A DNA stretch of 64,000 bases from Flavobacteriales bacterium (GTDB lineage Bacteria; Bacteroidota; Bacteroidia; Flavobacteriales_C; GCA-002722245), in NCBI GenBank assembly GCA_023251075.1, contig JAHEZM010000004.1:1-64000 (forward strand), given 5' to 3'. Shown piece after piece: positions 17,952-26,800 of this stretch (position 1 is its first letter; each line of letters begins with the position of its first letter). The position numbers and the translations under genes are program-made. A model generated the notes under the pieces. The model was not told the DNA's origin. It saw nothing but the letters and a program-made list of their open reading frames with translations, and did no database searches.

Positions 17952-20024
17952 ATGATTAATACAATTAGCAGTATCCGAAAAACTCATGTTTTGGGAGTTT
18001 TGGGATTATGCATCACTGCCAATGCGTGGGCGTCCGGTGATCCTGATTCTACAACTAATTTGAAGGATATTTACCAGTCTAAAACTATTCCATCTACTGG
18101 TGCTGGAACAATGTATCTCAATCCTAATTATTCACCCGAAAATGGAACTCCATTGAAGGACTATTTCAATTACATTGGAAAAGAGAATGTTGGAAAAGGA
18201 TTACTGGAAAATGATATTATGGTATCAGGTGTTATGAGAACATTTATGTTGTATAGAGATATGCAAACATATTATGATGACATGACCACGAGCCCTAAAA
18301 ATATTTCATTTAGCACTTATCCACTAACTAGTATAACTAATCCAACGGGTAGTTATCCTATGCTAGAATTGAATTTGGCTTCAAAGTATCGCCAAAATAT
18401 TGATTTCAATGTGGGATATTCTATGGCTCCGGTTTTCTCTGGGAACGTGCAAGATCCAAACAGCAGATCGATGAGCGTAATTCAGAATTTGAATTTCCGT
18501 GGATCAATCCGCAACGGGTTGTTTAAAACCACTGTTCATACAGGTTCTGTATTATGGGTTAATATGAGCCGATTTACAATGGGACAAGCTGAGTATCGTG
18601 ATAATTATTTCGACAGATTACCTTGGGACTGGTACAGAAGAAGTTTCGAGAGGTTTGAAGAGTATTACAAGATGTCAACAAATATTGGTAATCAACAACT
18701 CGGAAGAAGTCCTTTAACAGGTCTTGTTTTTGAAACAGAATATTTGCCATGGGCTTTGTCTTTCCGTGGAGTATATGGTAGAACGAATATGTCTGTTCCG
18801 GTGTCGAAAGCGATTACTAATTTCCCATCATATATTACTGCTGGTCGTTTAGAAAAATCAATTTTCGATAAGAAAATTATGGGTTCTGTAGGTTTGACCT
18901 ATTATGCGAAAAGAGCAGAGGTTCAAGCAATAGTGGGACAAGATGATAATCGTCCCGATAACAATACAGTGGTATCAGCAGATTGGAATCTAAAAATTTA
19001 TAGAAAATTTTTCCTTTCTGGTGAGTTTGGAATGGGTAAGGCTAATAACCCTGGAACCATAGCGAACAAAACAAATAATTGGTCTCCTGGAGCTGTTGTG
19101 AAATTTGAATTTGATAAACGTCAGGTGTTGTATCCTTTTTCGGTTGAGTATTATGCCATCACTCAAGGTCTGGGATCTGTTGATGGTGGGATTCAAAACT
19201 CTAATCCTTACATCGGAACAGGTGGCTACAATGTTGAGAAAATTTACAATTTCGGATTCATTCCAAATCTTTCCCAGGAAGTTGGGCAAATTGCAAACAA
19301 CCGTCAGGGGATTAATTTGAGATTTGAAGGCGGTATTACTAAATACTTTAAATTCCAATTAGGGTATGCTTCTTCTCAAGAGATTAAAAATAATACTGAT
19401 TCAATTACTATTCAACACAGAGTAAATGCTTATCAACGTTCTAGAATGAGGCCATGGTTTCAGGCTGATGGTCCTTACCACAGAATCAAATCTGCTTGGT
19501 TTAGAACTTTTGAATCGTTTACAATAGATCCAACTAAGGCCGGTGCAAGTAACACTTATTCTAAAGGATTCAATGCGTTAGAGTTGTTACTAAAATCAAA
19601 TTTGAAAGTTGGAAATCATGATTTGATTTTATTAAACTTTACGAGTTTAAATACTATTACCAAAGGTTTACAAGTGTTTAATGTAAGTATGACTGGTGAT
19701 AATATTTTTATTGCTGATTTCTATGAAGATTTCACTGCCGCATTTAGTATCAATAAAAAGCTAAGTGTTGTTGGAGAAGCAGGCCTTGAATTATTAAAAG
19801 GAAGCACAATGATTGAGCTTTCTCCTGATAAACTGACCTCTCCTGATGCCGATAGAGTAGTTAATCAAATTGGAACGACTTACGCATTAGGTATCGACTA
19901 TGATATCAACAGAACCATGAATATTCACTTAAGAGAAAGGTATATGACTCAAAAAGATACCAATTTTTCAATGGACAAATTTTCTGGTTACGAAACAACA
20001 ATTGAATTTAAAATCTTCTTCTAA
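17952..20024 (+). CDS. Putative outer-membrane beta-barrel protein of the chitin locus (690 aa)
   Basis: The protein has a signal-like N-terminus (LGVLGLCITANAWASG). The remainder is rich in alternating strands with aromatic ends and closes on the strand TTIEFKIFF with C-terminal Phe, typical of outer-membrane barrels. There is no TonB box, plug domain or SusC signature, so it is not a TonB-dependent receptor. Its place 40 bases after a chitinase and 11 bases before another barrel gene suggests a porin or surface scaffold for chitin oligosaccharides, but that is inference. Family not recognised. Confidence 0.65.
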   Translation: MINTISSIRKTHVLGVLGLCITANAWASGDPDSTTNLKDIYQSKTIPSTGAGTMYLNPNYSPENGTPLKDYFNYIGKENVGKGLLENDIMVSGVMRTFMLYRDMQTYYDDMTTSPKNISFSTYPLTSITNPTGSYPMLELNLASKYRQNIDFNVGYSMAPVFSGNVQDPNSRSMSVIQNLNFRGSIRNGLFKTTVHTGSVLWVNMSRFTMGQAEYRDNYFDRLPWDWYRRSFERFEEYYKMSTNIGNQQLGRSPLTGLVFETEYLPWALSFRGVYGRTNMSVPVSKAITNFPSYITAGRLEKSIFDKKIMGSVGLTYYAKRAEVQAIVGQDDNRPDNNTVVSADWNLKIYRKFFLSGEFGMGKANNPGTIANKTNNWSPGAVVKFEFDKRQVLYPFSVEYYAITQGLGSVDGGIQNSNPYIGTGGYNVEKIYNFGFIPNLSQEVGQIANNRQGINLRFEGGITKYFKFQLGYASSQEIKNNTDSITIQHRVNAYQRSRMRPWFQADGPYHRIKSAWFRTFESFTIDPTKAGASNTYSKGFNALELLLKSNLKVGNHDLILLNFTSLNTITKGLQVFNVSMTGDNIFIADFYEDFTAAFSINKKLSVVGEAGLELLKGSTMIELSPDKLTSPDADRVVNQIGTTYALGIDYDINRTMNIHLRERYMTQKDTNFSMDKFSGYETTIEFKIFF

Positions 20025-20035
20025 TACATACAGCA

Positions 20036-21739
20036 ATGCAAAACAAAAAAGTATTATCAACAGCAGTATTATCTCTCGCCCTTGGGTTTTCAGCTTTGGC
20101 ACAGCCAGCTGTTAAATTTTCGCTTAATGGTTTAGGGCGTTCTTACAATACCTATAATCACCTTTCAGGAAATGTTACTGATGGTGACACAAAAACTCGT
20201 AAATCAGGATTGGGTGGTTACGATCTTTTTGACCTTCAAACAAATATAAGCAGTGATTCTGCCTTCACAGCTATGGCTGTTTTCAGAACTAAAAGTGACT
20301 TCGGAGCTTTTTTTGGAAGCAGCACAACATACAAATTTCGTATGTTCCGTGTTTCGGGTAAAGTACAAGATTTTAAATACGAAATTGGAGATATCCGCGT
20401 TCAAATGACTCCATTTACAGTATTTAATTCAGTTGATATGTATAACAAATATGAGTCTGAAATTTTTCAAATCAGAAGAGGTATCAGTGAGTACGAAAAT
20501 TTGAATCAAGGGAATTCCTGGTTGCTTCAAGGTGCTCATGTAGCATACGGTCATAATTTTAATGATATCAATGTAGGTGCTTATGGATTTATTTCACGAT
20601 TAGTGCCTACCAACGATTTATCAACTAGCGACAGAATTTTAGCGGGTGGTAGATTAGGAGTAGGTTTTGGTGATGTTATTAAAGTTGGTGGTAACTATGT
20701 TGGAATGTATGATAATCCAATTAAAACAGCTGCTTATTTATATTCTAATCATGTTGGAACAGGTGATTTTGAATACATGAAGGATGGAGATGCTTCTTTA
20801 TTAACTATCAAATTGGAAGGTGGTGCATCTAGCTACAAATATCAAAACAATGCTGGTGATACTTCAAAAGCGTATAAAGATTATTTCTTTGATCTTAATG
20901 CTGGCTTAGTGATGAAAGATGCGGGATTGAAATTTAACTTGAATGTAACCGATGTTGGTCCTTACTTCAATAGTCCAAGTGCTCAAACTAGAAGAGTTCT
21001 TTGTAATAATATGCCTTCTGTTTTCCCTTCAATGGCTAATGCTACATTGTCTAGAACAGGTAATTTGTTTGATAGAATGACCGACCCTACTTTGTACAAT
21101 TCACAAATTAAAGGTGTGTTAAGTACTTTCCGTAGCGAATACAACAATGCACAACCATTTGGTAAGGCAACCCCTAACCGTCAAGGTGCGTCTATAGGTG
21201 TAAGCTCTGATACAACCATGAAAAATATTTCATTTGAAGTAGGAGTGGATTACTTGATGGAGATCGTTGGAGAAGGAACAACTGAGAAAAGAAATTTCTT
21301 AGTAGCTAAAGGAGGTGTGAAACTAGATCTTGGTAAAATGGCTGATGTTAAAAGAAAAATCGATTTCACTTTAGGTGGAAGAATGGAAAAAACTTCAAGA
21401 GATGGTTCTGCTTCAGTTGCTTTAATGAGTACTTTAGTGGATGCAGGTTTATCTTTCGAAGTAGTTAAAAAAGTAGATTTAATTATTGGGTACAAAACCT
21501 TAATGGCTACTGGTAACGAATATCAAGCTCCTCGTGATAACTATAACCAAATTACAAATATTAGCAGCGTTAATATTAAATCAACTGAAGGAATTGCTTC
21601 TGGTGCTATTCAATTGCGTTTTTCTCCAAGTCAGGCATTTTCTCTTCAGTACAATATGATTAATTATAACAATTCATTAGTTACTGCTAATTCGTACAAT
21701 ATTTCACAGTTCTTAGTGACTTACACTGGTAAATTTTAA
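20036..21739 (+). CDS. Second outer-membrane barrel protein of the chitin locus (567 aa)
   Basis: Signal peptide MQNKKVLSTAVLSLALGFSA, cleaved near LAQ. The mature protein begins with a beta-rich N-terminal sheet (VKFSLNGLGRSY) and continues as repeated amphipathic strands (YEIGDIRVQMTPF, INVGAYGFISRL, IKVGGNYVGMYD), ending YNISQFLVTYTGKF with C-terminal Phe as the barrel assembly signal. No TonB-dependent receptor features. It is probably partner or counterpart to the preceding 690-residue barrel: both are encoded in one operon with 11-base spacing. The exact substrate is unknown. Confidence 0.65.
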   Translation: MQNKKVLSTAVLSLALGFSALAQPAVKFSLNGLGRSYNTYNHLSGNVTDGDTKTRKSGLGGYDLFDLQTNISSDSAFTAMAVFRTKSDFGAFFGSSTTYKFRMFRVSGKVQDFKYEIGDIRVQMTPFTVFNSVDMYNKYESEIFQIRRGISEYENLNQGNSWLLQGAHVAYGHNFNDINVGAYGFISRLVPTNDLSTSDRILAGGRLGVGFGDVIKVGGNYVGMYDNPIKTAAYLYSNHVGTGDFEYMKDGDASLLTIKLEGGASSYKYQNNAGDTSKAYKDYFFDLNAGLVMKDAGLKFNLNVTDVGPYFNSPSAQTRRVLCNNMPSVFPSMANATLSRTGNLFDRMTDPTLYNSQIKGVLSTFRSEYNNAQPFGKATPNRQGASIGVSSDTTMKNISFEVGVDYLMEIVGEGTTEKRNFLVAKGGVKLDLGKMADVKRKIDFTLGGRMEKTSRDGSASVALMSTLVDAGLSFEVVKKVDLIIGYKTLMATGNEYQAPRDNYNQITNISSVNIKSTEGIASGAIQLRFSPSQAFSLQYNMINYNNSLVTANSYNISQFLVTYTGKF

Positions 21740-21750
21740 TTAAAATAACT

Positions 21751-22893
21751 ATGAAAAATATTGTTTATTCTATACTCTCTGCGGCTGTCCTGTTTGGATT
21801 TGGCTGTAAAAGAGAGACGATGGTAGGTGAAGAAAATAAATTCGCCAATAAGGATTTTGCAGTTACGTCGGGATTGACTTTTAAAGACAAATTGGGATCT
21901 ATTACTCTTAGTCCGAACTTTGCTTTCAAAAATGTATCTACCAATAATCCTTGTTATTTTTCAGCGAGCTTTAATCAGGAAGTTACATGGACTGTTCGTG
22001 TGGATGGTTTGTATTCTCAAGCATACAAAGAAATTACAGGAACGGGTAACACTGTTAATATTGACAATGCTATCTGGCAGGGTGAGCCATCTTCTAAAAA
22101 TTTCTTCTATTTCTCCACAGGTGGCCATGCCGATACGTGTATCGCAAAATTATATGTTAAGGGTATCGATACTGCAGTTTCTTCCAATCAAATTATTATC
22201 AAAGGTCTTCGTCCTTTCAATAACCTAGTTAGAAATGGAGTAAAGTATCATTTGATTGATGATTTCGATGATATCAATTTAGGTACAGCTCTTAAAGCTT
22301 ATTCATTGGATGCTGCTGATTTAAACTTCCCATTTTGTGAGATTAATATGAATCAAAAGATTCAAGGACTTCAGTCTTTACATATGGAAGGTGTTGATGT
22401 TAATAATAATGGATGGTTAATAAGCGTGAATAACCCTAACTTAAAAGAATTACAAGGTATTACTATAGATCCATCTACCACTGAAAGTGATTTATATTTT
22501 AATCTTTATTTAAAGGGTAATGGTAAGTCTAATACTACTATTGAGTTGAAATTATATGAATTCGATACAGTAACAACAGTTTCTTCATTTAATACGGTTG
22601 TAGGAGATGCTAATTTCACTTACTCTGCAGATGTTCAGGCTCATAATGATGGCTGGATTTATGACGTGGTGGTTGATTGGGAAGGTTGGAAATTAGTTAG
22701 TGTGCCTTATACTAAGTTTAGAGTGGCTAACGATCCTCATACTGGCGGTAATGGAAACCATAAAAAGGAACCATGGAAGATTACAGCAATGGCTTTATCG
22801 TTGTTATCTTATCCAGGTTTTGGCGCAACTGTTTCTGCTGATGCTGATTATGTATTCCTAACCGAGGGTGGGCCGTTTGTTCCACTTTATTAA
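21751..22893 (+). CDS. Surface lipoprotein with Ig-like and jelly-roll domains
   Basis: A 380-residue lipoprotein with a type II signal peptide ending LFGFGC (Cys19). An Ig-like beta domain (about 45-150) is followed by a galactose-binding/jelly-roll-like domain (about 165-380) that opens with LIDDFDDINLG and contains DWEGWKLVSVPYTKF, a pattern common in carbohydrate-binding modules. It shares this layout with the next gene, so the two are paralogues. In a SusCD-free chitin operon they are good candidates for the surface glycan-binding role; binding itself is inferred. Confidence 0.65.
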   Translation: MKNIVYSILSAAVLFGFGCKRETMVGEENKFANKDFAVTSGLTFKDKLGSITLSPNFAFKNVSTNNPCYFSASFNQEVTWTVRVDGLYSQAYKEITGTGNTVNIDNAIWQGEPSSKNFFYFSTGGHADTCIAKLYVKGIDTAVSSNQIIIKGLRPFNNLVRNGVKYHLIDDFDDINLGTALKAYSLDAADLNFPFCEINMNQKIQGLQSLHMEGVDVNNNGWLISVNNPNLKELQGITIDPSTTESDLYFNLYLKGNGKSNTTIELKLYEFDTVTTVSSFNTVVGDANFTYSADVQAHNDGWIYDVVVDWEGWKLVSVPYTKFRVANDPHTGGNGNHKKEPWKITAMALSLLSYPGFGATVSADADYVFLTEGGPFVPLY

Positions 22894-22915
22894 TACTGAC
22901 TTAATCAATTAATTT

Positions 22916-23911
22916 ATGATAAAGAATATAAAAATTGGTTTCCTTTTGTTGACTTCAGCTGTACTTGTTATTGCTGGTTGCGACAAACACGAAACTATGG
23001 GTAATTCAATTTGCCCGTCTGGCACTTTTAAAGTGCGAACGCCGTTAACGACATCTGGTACCACTGTGAATATGCAAACCAATAAACTTAATTTAAAAGC
23101 TGGTTTTACAGAAGATGTAGATTGGAAGCTAAAAATTACAGGTAAAACATCTGGTGCTTTAAAAACATATATAGGAAGATCAGATTCTTTAAATATCGAC
23201 TGGTATGGAAATGCTGAAACTGATGTTTTTTTTGTTGCTGAAGATGTAGATGTTGAGTTATCTTTCGATTGTTTAAAAGACTTAACTGCTAAGAAAACAG
23301 TAACCTTGAGTAATAAACCAACTATGCAAGCAGCTGATTTTGGTACTTTGTTTAATAATTTTGATGGGCAAGGGTTTTATAGTATTACTGCAGGTTGGGG
23401 TGATGCTGTTAAATATGAATTGAGATTGTTAGATACGGCCATGACAACAGGTGCATCCCCACAAGGAGGTACTGCAAAACTTTATTCAGGTAAAGTAAGA
23501 GATGGTGTAACTAAAACCTGGTATTATGGAGGTTTTTCTGTAAATATTGCAGCACAAGTAGATGCATTTATTGCAGCTAGTGGAGTTACAAAATTGGAAG
23601 ATGTTTATTTGAATATGTACATCAAAGGTTTTAAAACTGAATGTCCTAATACTCAATTAAACATGAATTTCACTGCTAATGGAGTCAAAAATTACAATTT
23701 GAATGTGGATTGGGATGGCTGGAAAATGGTAACTATTAAAGCTTCTGAATTCCTTAATCTTATAGCGTTTAACGACTTTAATGATGTAACGGAATTAGGT
23801 TTTGGTTTAGGTGCTGGTCCGGAACAAAATTTACAATCGAAAGTGATTATCGACTTTATGATTTTAACTGCTTATAAACCTTATAAGGAAATTCAAAAGA
23901 GAAATTACTAG
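22916..23911 (+). CDS. Surface lipoprotein, paralogue of the preceding gene
   Basis: A 331-residue lipoprotein with lipobox VIAGC (Cys22). It has the same plan as its neighbour: an Ig-like domain with VDWKLKITGKTSGALKTY, then a jelly-roll domain beginning FNNFDGQGFYS and containing NVDWDGWKMVTIKASEF. The shared 'vDWxGWKxVxi' strand marks the paralogy. The C-terminus ends in a basic tail KEIQKRNY. Likely co-translated with the 380-residue lipoprotein and followed by nagB after 29 bases. Confidence 0.62.
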   Translation: MIKNIKIGFLLLTSAVLVIAGCDKHETMGNSICPSGTFKVRTPLTTSGTTVNMQTNKLNLKAGFTEDVDWKLKITGKTSGALKTYIGRSDSLNIDWYGNAETDVFFVAEDVDVELSFDCLKDLTAKKTVTLSNKPTMQAADFGTLFNNFDGQGFYSITAGWGDAVKYELRLLDTAMTTGASPQGGTAKLYSGKVRDGVTKTWYYGGFSVNIAAQVDAFIAASGVTKLEDVYLNMYIKGFKTECPNTQLNMNFTANGVKNYNLNVDWDGWKMVTIKASEFLNLIAFNDFNDVTELGFGLGAGPEQNLQSKVIIDFMILTAYKPYKEIQKRNY

Positions 23912-23940
23912 TTTTGCGGGAAATATAAAATTGATTATAA

Positions 23941-24696
23941 GTGGAAAAGATTAAAACATTAGTTTACAATGATGCCTTAGAGGGCTCTAAGTATGTTGCA
24001 AAAAAAATTCAAGAGTTAATTGAAAAGAATAACAAGCAAAACAAAAAAACTGTTTTAGGTCTAGCTACCGGTTCATCTCCTTTGAAATTATATGCTGAAT
24101 TGATTCGTTTGCATAAAGAGGAGAATTTGAGTTTTACCAATGTTATTTCATTTAATTTGGATGAGTATTTTCCAATGAAACCAGATGCGGTTCAGAGTTA
24201 TCATAAATTCATGTTCGACAATCTTTTCAATCACATTGATATCAAAAAAGAGAATGTAAACATTCCTGATGGTACTTTAAATGAAGCTAATGTTGTCGCT
24301 TTTTGCAATCAATACGAAAGCAAAATTGACGCTGCCGGTGGATTGGATCTGCAAATTTTGGGAATTGGTAGAACTGGACACATTGGTTTTAATGAGCCAG
24401 GTTCTGCAGAAAATTCAATTACAAGAATGGTGGTCTTGAATGATGTTACTCGTACCGATGCAGCCAACGATTTTGGCAGTAAAGAAAATGTTCCTGTAAA
24501 AGCAATTACAATGGGGGTTGGTACTATACTTAAAGCAAAACAGGTTTACTTGTTTGCCTGGGGCGAGAAAAAAGCATCTATTGTTGCTGAATCTATCAAT
24601 GGCGCAATCACCGATCAGGTTCCCGCTACTTTTTTGCAAAAGCACAAAAACACAACATTTATACTTGATAAAGCTGCATCTGTTGTACCTGCTTAA
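23941..24696 (+). CDS. nagB: Glucosamine-6-phosphate deaminase
   Basis: Converts glucosamine-6-phosphate to fructose-6-phosphate and ammonia. A 251-residue protein with start codon GTG, recognised because the N-terminus EKIKTLVYND lines up with the fused paralogue downstream. Motifs: LGLATGSSPLKLY, FNLDEY (Asp74, enolisation), GRTGHIGFNEPG (His147, Glu152) and ITMGVGTIL. The residue matching E. coli Asp141 is Thr145; B. subtilis-type enzymes also deviate here. Last gene of the chitin operon, followed by an intrinsic terminator. Confidence 0.92.
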   Translation: MEKIKTLVYNDALEGSKYVAKKIQELIEKNNKQNKKTVLGLATGSSPLKLYAELIRLHKEENLSFTNVISFNLDEYFPMKPDAVQSYHKFMFDNLFNHIDIKKENVNIPDGTLNEANVVAFCNQYESKIDAAGGLDLQILGIGRTGHIGFNEPGSAENSITRMVVLNDVTRTDAANDFGSKENVPVKAITMGVGTILKAKQVYLFAWGEKKASIVAESINGAITDQVPATFLQKHKNTTFILDKAASVVPA

Positions 24697-24718
24697 AATC
24701 AAATTATTTAATAAAGGA

Positions 24719-24751
24719 AAAAGTCTCGGCATTTGTCGGGACTTTTCTTTT
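24719..24751 (+). terminator. Intrinsic terminator of the chitin operon
   Basis: AAAAGTCTCG (24719-24728) pairs with CGGGACTTTT (24737-24746), ten pairs with one wobble, and the T-rich tract continues after the stem. Confidence 0.8.
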
Positions 24752-24776
24752 TGTATAAGTTTTTTGGCTTAATGTT

Positions 24777-24805
24777 TTGCCATTTTACTTTTTAGCATAT
24801 TTTTG
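24777..24805 (+). promoter_or_regulatory. Promoter of the nagB-PIG-L fusion gene
   Basis: TTG (24777-24779), an 18-base spacer and TATTTTTG (24798-24805) match the Bacteroidota consensus. The -7 box overlaps any upstream in-frame start, so translation most likely begins at the TTG at 24830. Confidence 0.65.
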
Positions 24806-24829
24806 CTTTCATACTTTAAACTAACCACA

Positions 24830-26731
24830 TTGGAAAAGATAAAAACATTGGTGTACGATGATTCTTCAAAAGGGTCGAAATTTGTAGCGGAGAAGATTCG
24901 TGATCTTATTGAATTGAGAAATAAGAAAAAACAAAAAACCGTTCTGGGTCTAGCCACTGGTACTTCTCCTTTGAAGGTGTATGAGGAATTAGTAAGAATG
25001 CACAAGAAGGAAGGGTTAAGTTTTAAGAATGTGGTGACTTTTAATTTAGATGAATATCATCCAATGAAAAAAGATAGTATTCAAAGCTACAATCGATACA
25101 TGTATGAGAACTTATTCAATCATATCGATATTAAAAAAGAAAATATCCACATTCCAGATGGAACAATTCCTTTGAACAAAGTTGAAGCATATTGTAAAAA
25201 ATATGAAGAAGCCATAGATAAAGAAGGCGGTTTAGATATTCAATTGTTGGGTATTGGTAGAACAGGTCATATTGGTTTTAACGAACCCGGCTCTTCTATG
25301 ACTACTAAAACCAGATTGGTTACTTTAGATAAAGCTACACGTCGTGATGCCGCATCTACTTTTTTTAGTGAAGAGAATGTGCCTCGTACTGCCATTACAA
25401 TGGGTGTTGGTTCTATTTTTAAAGCCAAAACAATTTATTTGATGGCTTGGACAGTGGGTAAATCCTACGCGGTTGCTCAAGCTGTAGAGGGTGAGGTTTC
25501 AGCTCATTTACCAGCGTCTTTTTTACAAAATCATCCTCATACTACTTTTGTAATTGATAAGGCAGCAGCCGAAGAATTATCAAGAAATAAAACACCTTGG
25601 TTGGTTGGGCCAATGGATTGGAATGAGAGTTCTATTATGAATGCTGTATCCTGGTTAAGTTTGAAATTGAATAAGGCTATTTTGAAATTAACTGATGAAG
25701 ACTATAACGAGTATGGAATGGGGGATATCACTTCTAAGGCCGGTTCTGCTTATGAAGTAAATATTAAAGTTTTCAATAAATTGAGAAATACCATTACAGG
25801 ATGGCCTGGTGGTAAACCTGGTACAGAAGGACAAGATCGCCCGGAAAGAGCAACTCCATTTCCTAAGCGTGTAATTATTTTCTCCCCTCATCCAGATGAT
25901 GATGTGATTTCTATGGGGGGAACATTCATTCGTTTAGTAGATCAAGGTCATGAAGTGCATGTTGCTTACCAAACATCTGGTAACATTGCGGTACATGACG
26001 ATGATGTTATTTCTTACGCCGATTTCATGCGTGAAGCAGCAGATGAGTTAGGTATTTCTAAAAAAGATACAGAATTTTTTTACAAAAAAATAAAATCACT
26101 TTTCGATAAAAAAGAAGCAGGTGGACAAGATCAGGATGTGGTAAGAAGAATTAAAGGAGCTATCAGAAGGGTAGAAGCAAGAGCAGGATATCGCTATTGC
26201 GGTGTACCTGATGAAAGAGGTCACTTTTTAAATTTACCTTTTTACGAAACGGGTAAGGTAAAAAAAGGAGGGGTAGGTGAGGCCGATATTAAAATCACCA
26301 TGGATTTAATTGAGAAAGTAAAACCGCATCAAATTTATTTGGCGGGTGACTTGGCCGATCCACATGGCACTCACAAAGTTTGTTTGGAAATTATTTTTGA
26401 AGCCGTAAGACGTTTGAAAAGCAAAAAATATATGAACGATTGTTATGTGTGGATGTATCGTGGCGCATGGCATGAGTGGCCAATTCACGAGATCCACATG
26501 GCTGTTCCTTTATCGCCTAATGAAGTAATGCGTAAGCGTATGGCGATTTTCAAACATCAATCTCAAAAAGATGTTCCTGTTTTTCCAGGAAATGATAGTC
26601 GCGAGTTTTGGCAACGTGCAAAAGAAAGAAATGAATTAACTGCTGAGATGTATAATAAACTTGGTTTACCTGAATATGAAGCTATGGAGGCTTTCAGAAG
26701 ATGGAACTTTCAGGCAGGGGAAGTATTATAG
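24830..26731 (+). CDS. Glucosamine-6-phosphate deaminase fused to PIG-L deacetylase
   Basis: A 633-residue two-domain protein. Residues 1-250 are a NagB domain (LGLATGTSPLKVY, FNLDEY, GRTGHIGFNEPG). After a linker, residues about 345-600 are a PIG-L/LmbE zinc deacetylase with SPHPDDDVISMGG and a distal LADPHGTHKV site. Such fusions are known in Bacteroidota, usually annotated only as NagB. The likely logic is deacetylation of GlcNAc-6-P followed by deamination in one protein, which would replace the missing nagA; this is inference. The TTG start at 24830 aligns with the GTG start of the stand-alone nagB, and the promoter -7 box lies just upstream. The NagB halves are paralogues. Confidence 0.88.
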   Translation: MEKIKTLVYDDSSKGSKFVAEKIRDLIELRNKKKQKTVLGLATGTSPLKVYEELVRMHKKEGLSFKNVVTFNLDEYHPMKKDSIQSYNRYMYENLFNHIDIKKENIHIPDGTIPLNKVEAYCKKYEEAIDKEGGLDIQLLGIGRTGHIGFNEPGSSMTTKTRLVTLDKATRRDAASTFFSEENVPRTAITMGVGSIFKAKTIYLMAWTVGKSYAVAQAVEGEVSAHLPASFLQNHPHTTFVIDKAAAEELSRNKTPWLVGPMDWNESSIMNAVSWLSLKLNKAILKLTDEDYNEYGMGDITSKAGSAYEVNIKVFNKLRNTITGWPGGKPGTEGQDRPERATPFPKRVIIFSPHPDDDVISMGGTFIRLVDQGHEVHVAYQTSGNIAVHDDDVISYADFMREAADELGISKKDTEFFYKKIKSLFDKKEAGGQDQDVVRRIKGAIRRVEARAGYRYCGVPDERGHFLNLPFYETGKVKKGGVGEADIKITMDLIEKVKPHQIYLAGDLADPHGTHKVCLEIIFEAVRRLKSKKYMNDCYVWMYRGAWHEWPIHEIHMAVPLSPNEVMRKRMAIFKHQSQKDVPVFPGNDSREFWQRAKERNELTAEMYNKLGLPEYEAMEAFRRWNFQAGEVL

Positions 26732-26751
26732 GTTATAAAGTTTTTAAAAAT

Positions 26752-26783
26752 AAAAAGTCCTCTTAACAATAAGAGGACTTTTT
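26752..26783. terminator. Bidirectional intrinsic terminator
   Basis: AAAAAGTCCTCTTA (26752-26765) and TAAGAGGACTTTTT (26770-26783) form a perfect 14-pair stem with an ACAA loop. It serves the fusion gene on the plus strand and the convergent gene on the minus strand. Confidence 0.9.
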
Positions 26784-26800
26784 ATTTTTTGAGTGAATAT

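Noticed and set aside
17952-23911. SusC/SusD pair in the chitin locus
   Set aside because: Neither barrel shows a TonB box, plug domain or carboxypeptidase-like N-terminal domain, and the lipoproteins lack the SusD TPR-like layout.
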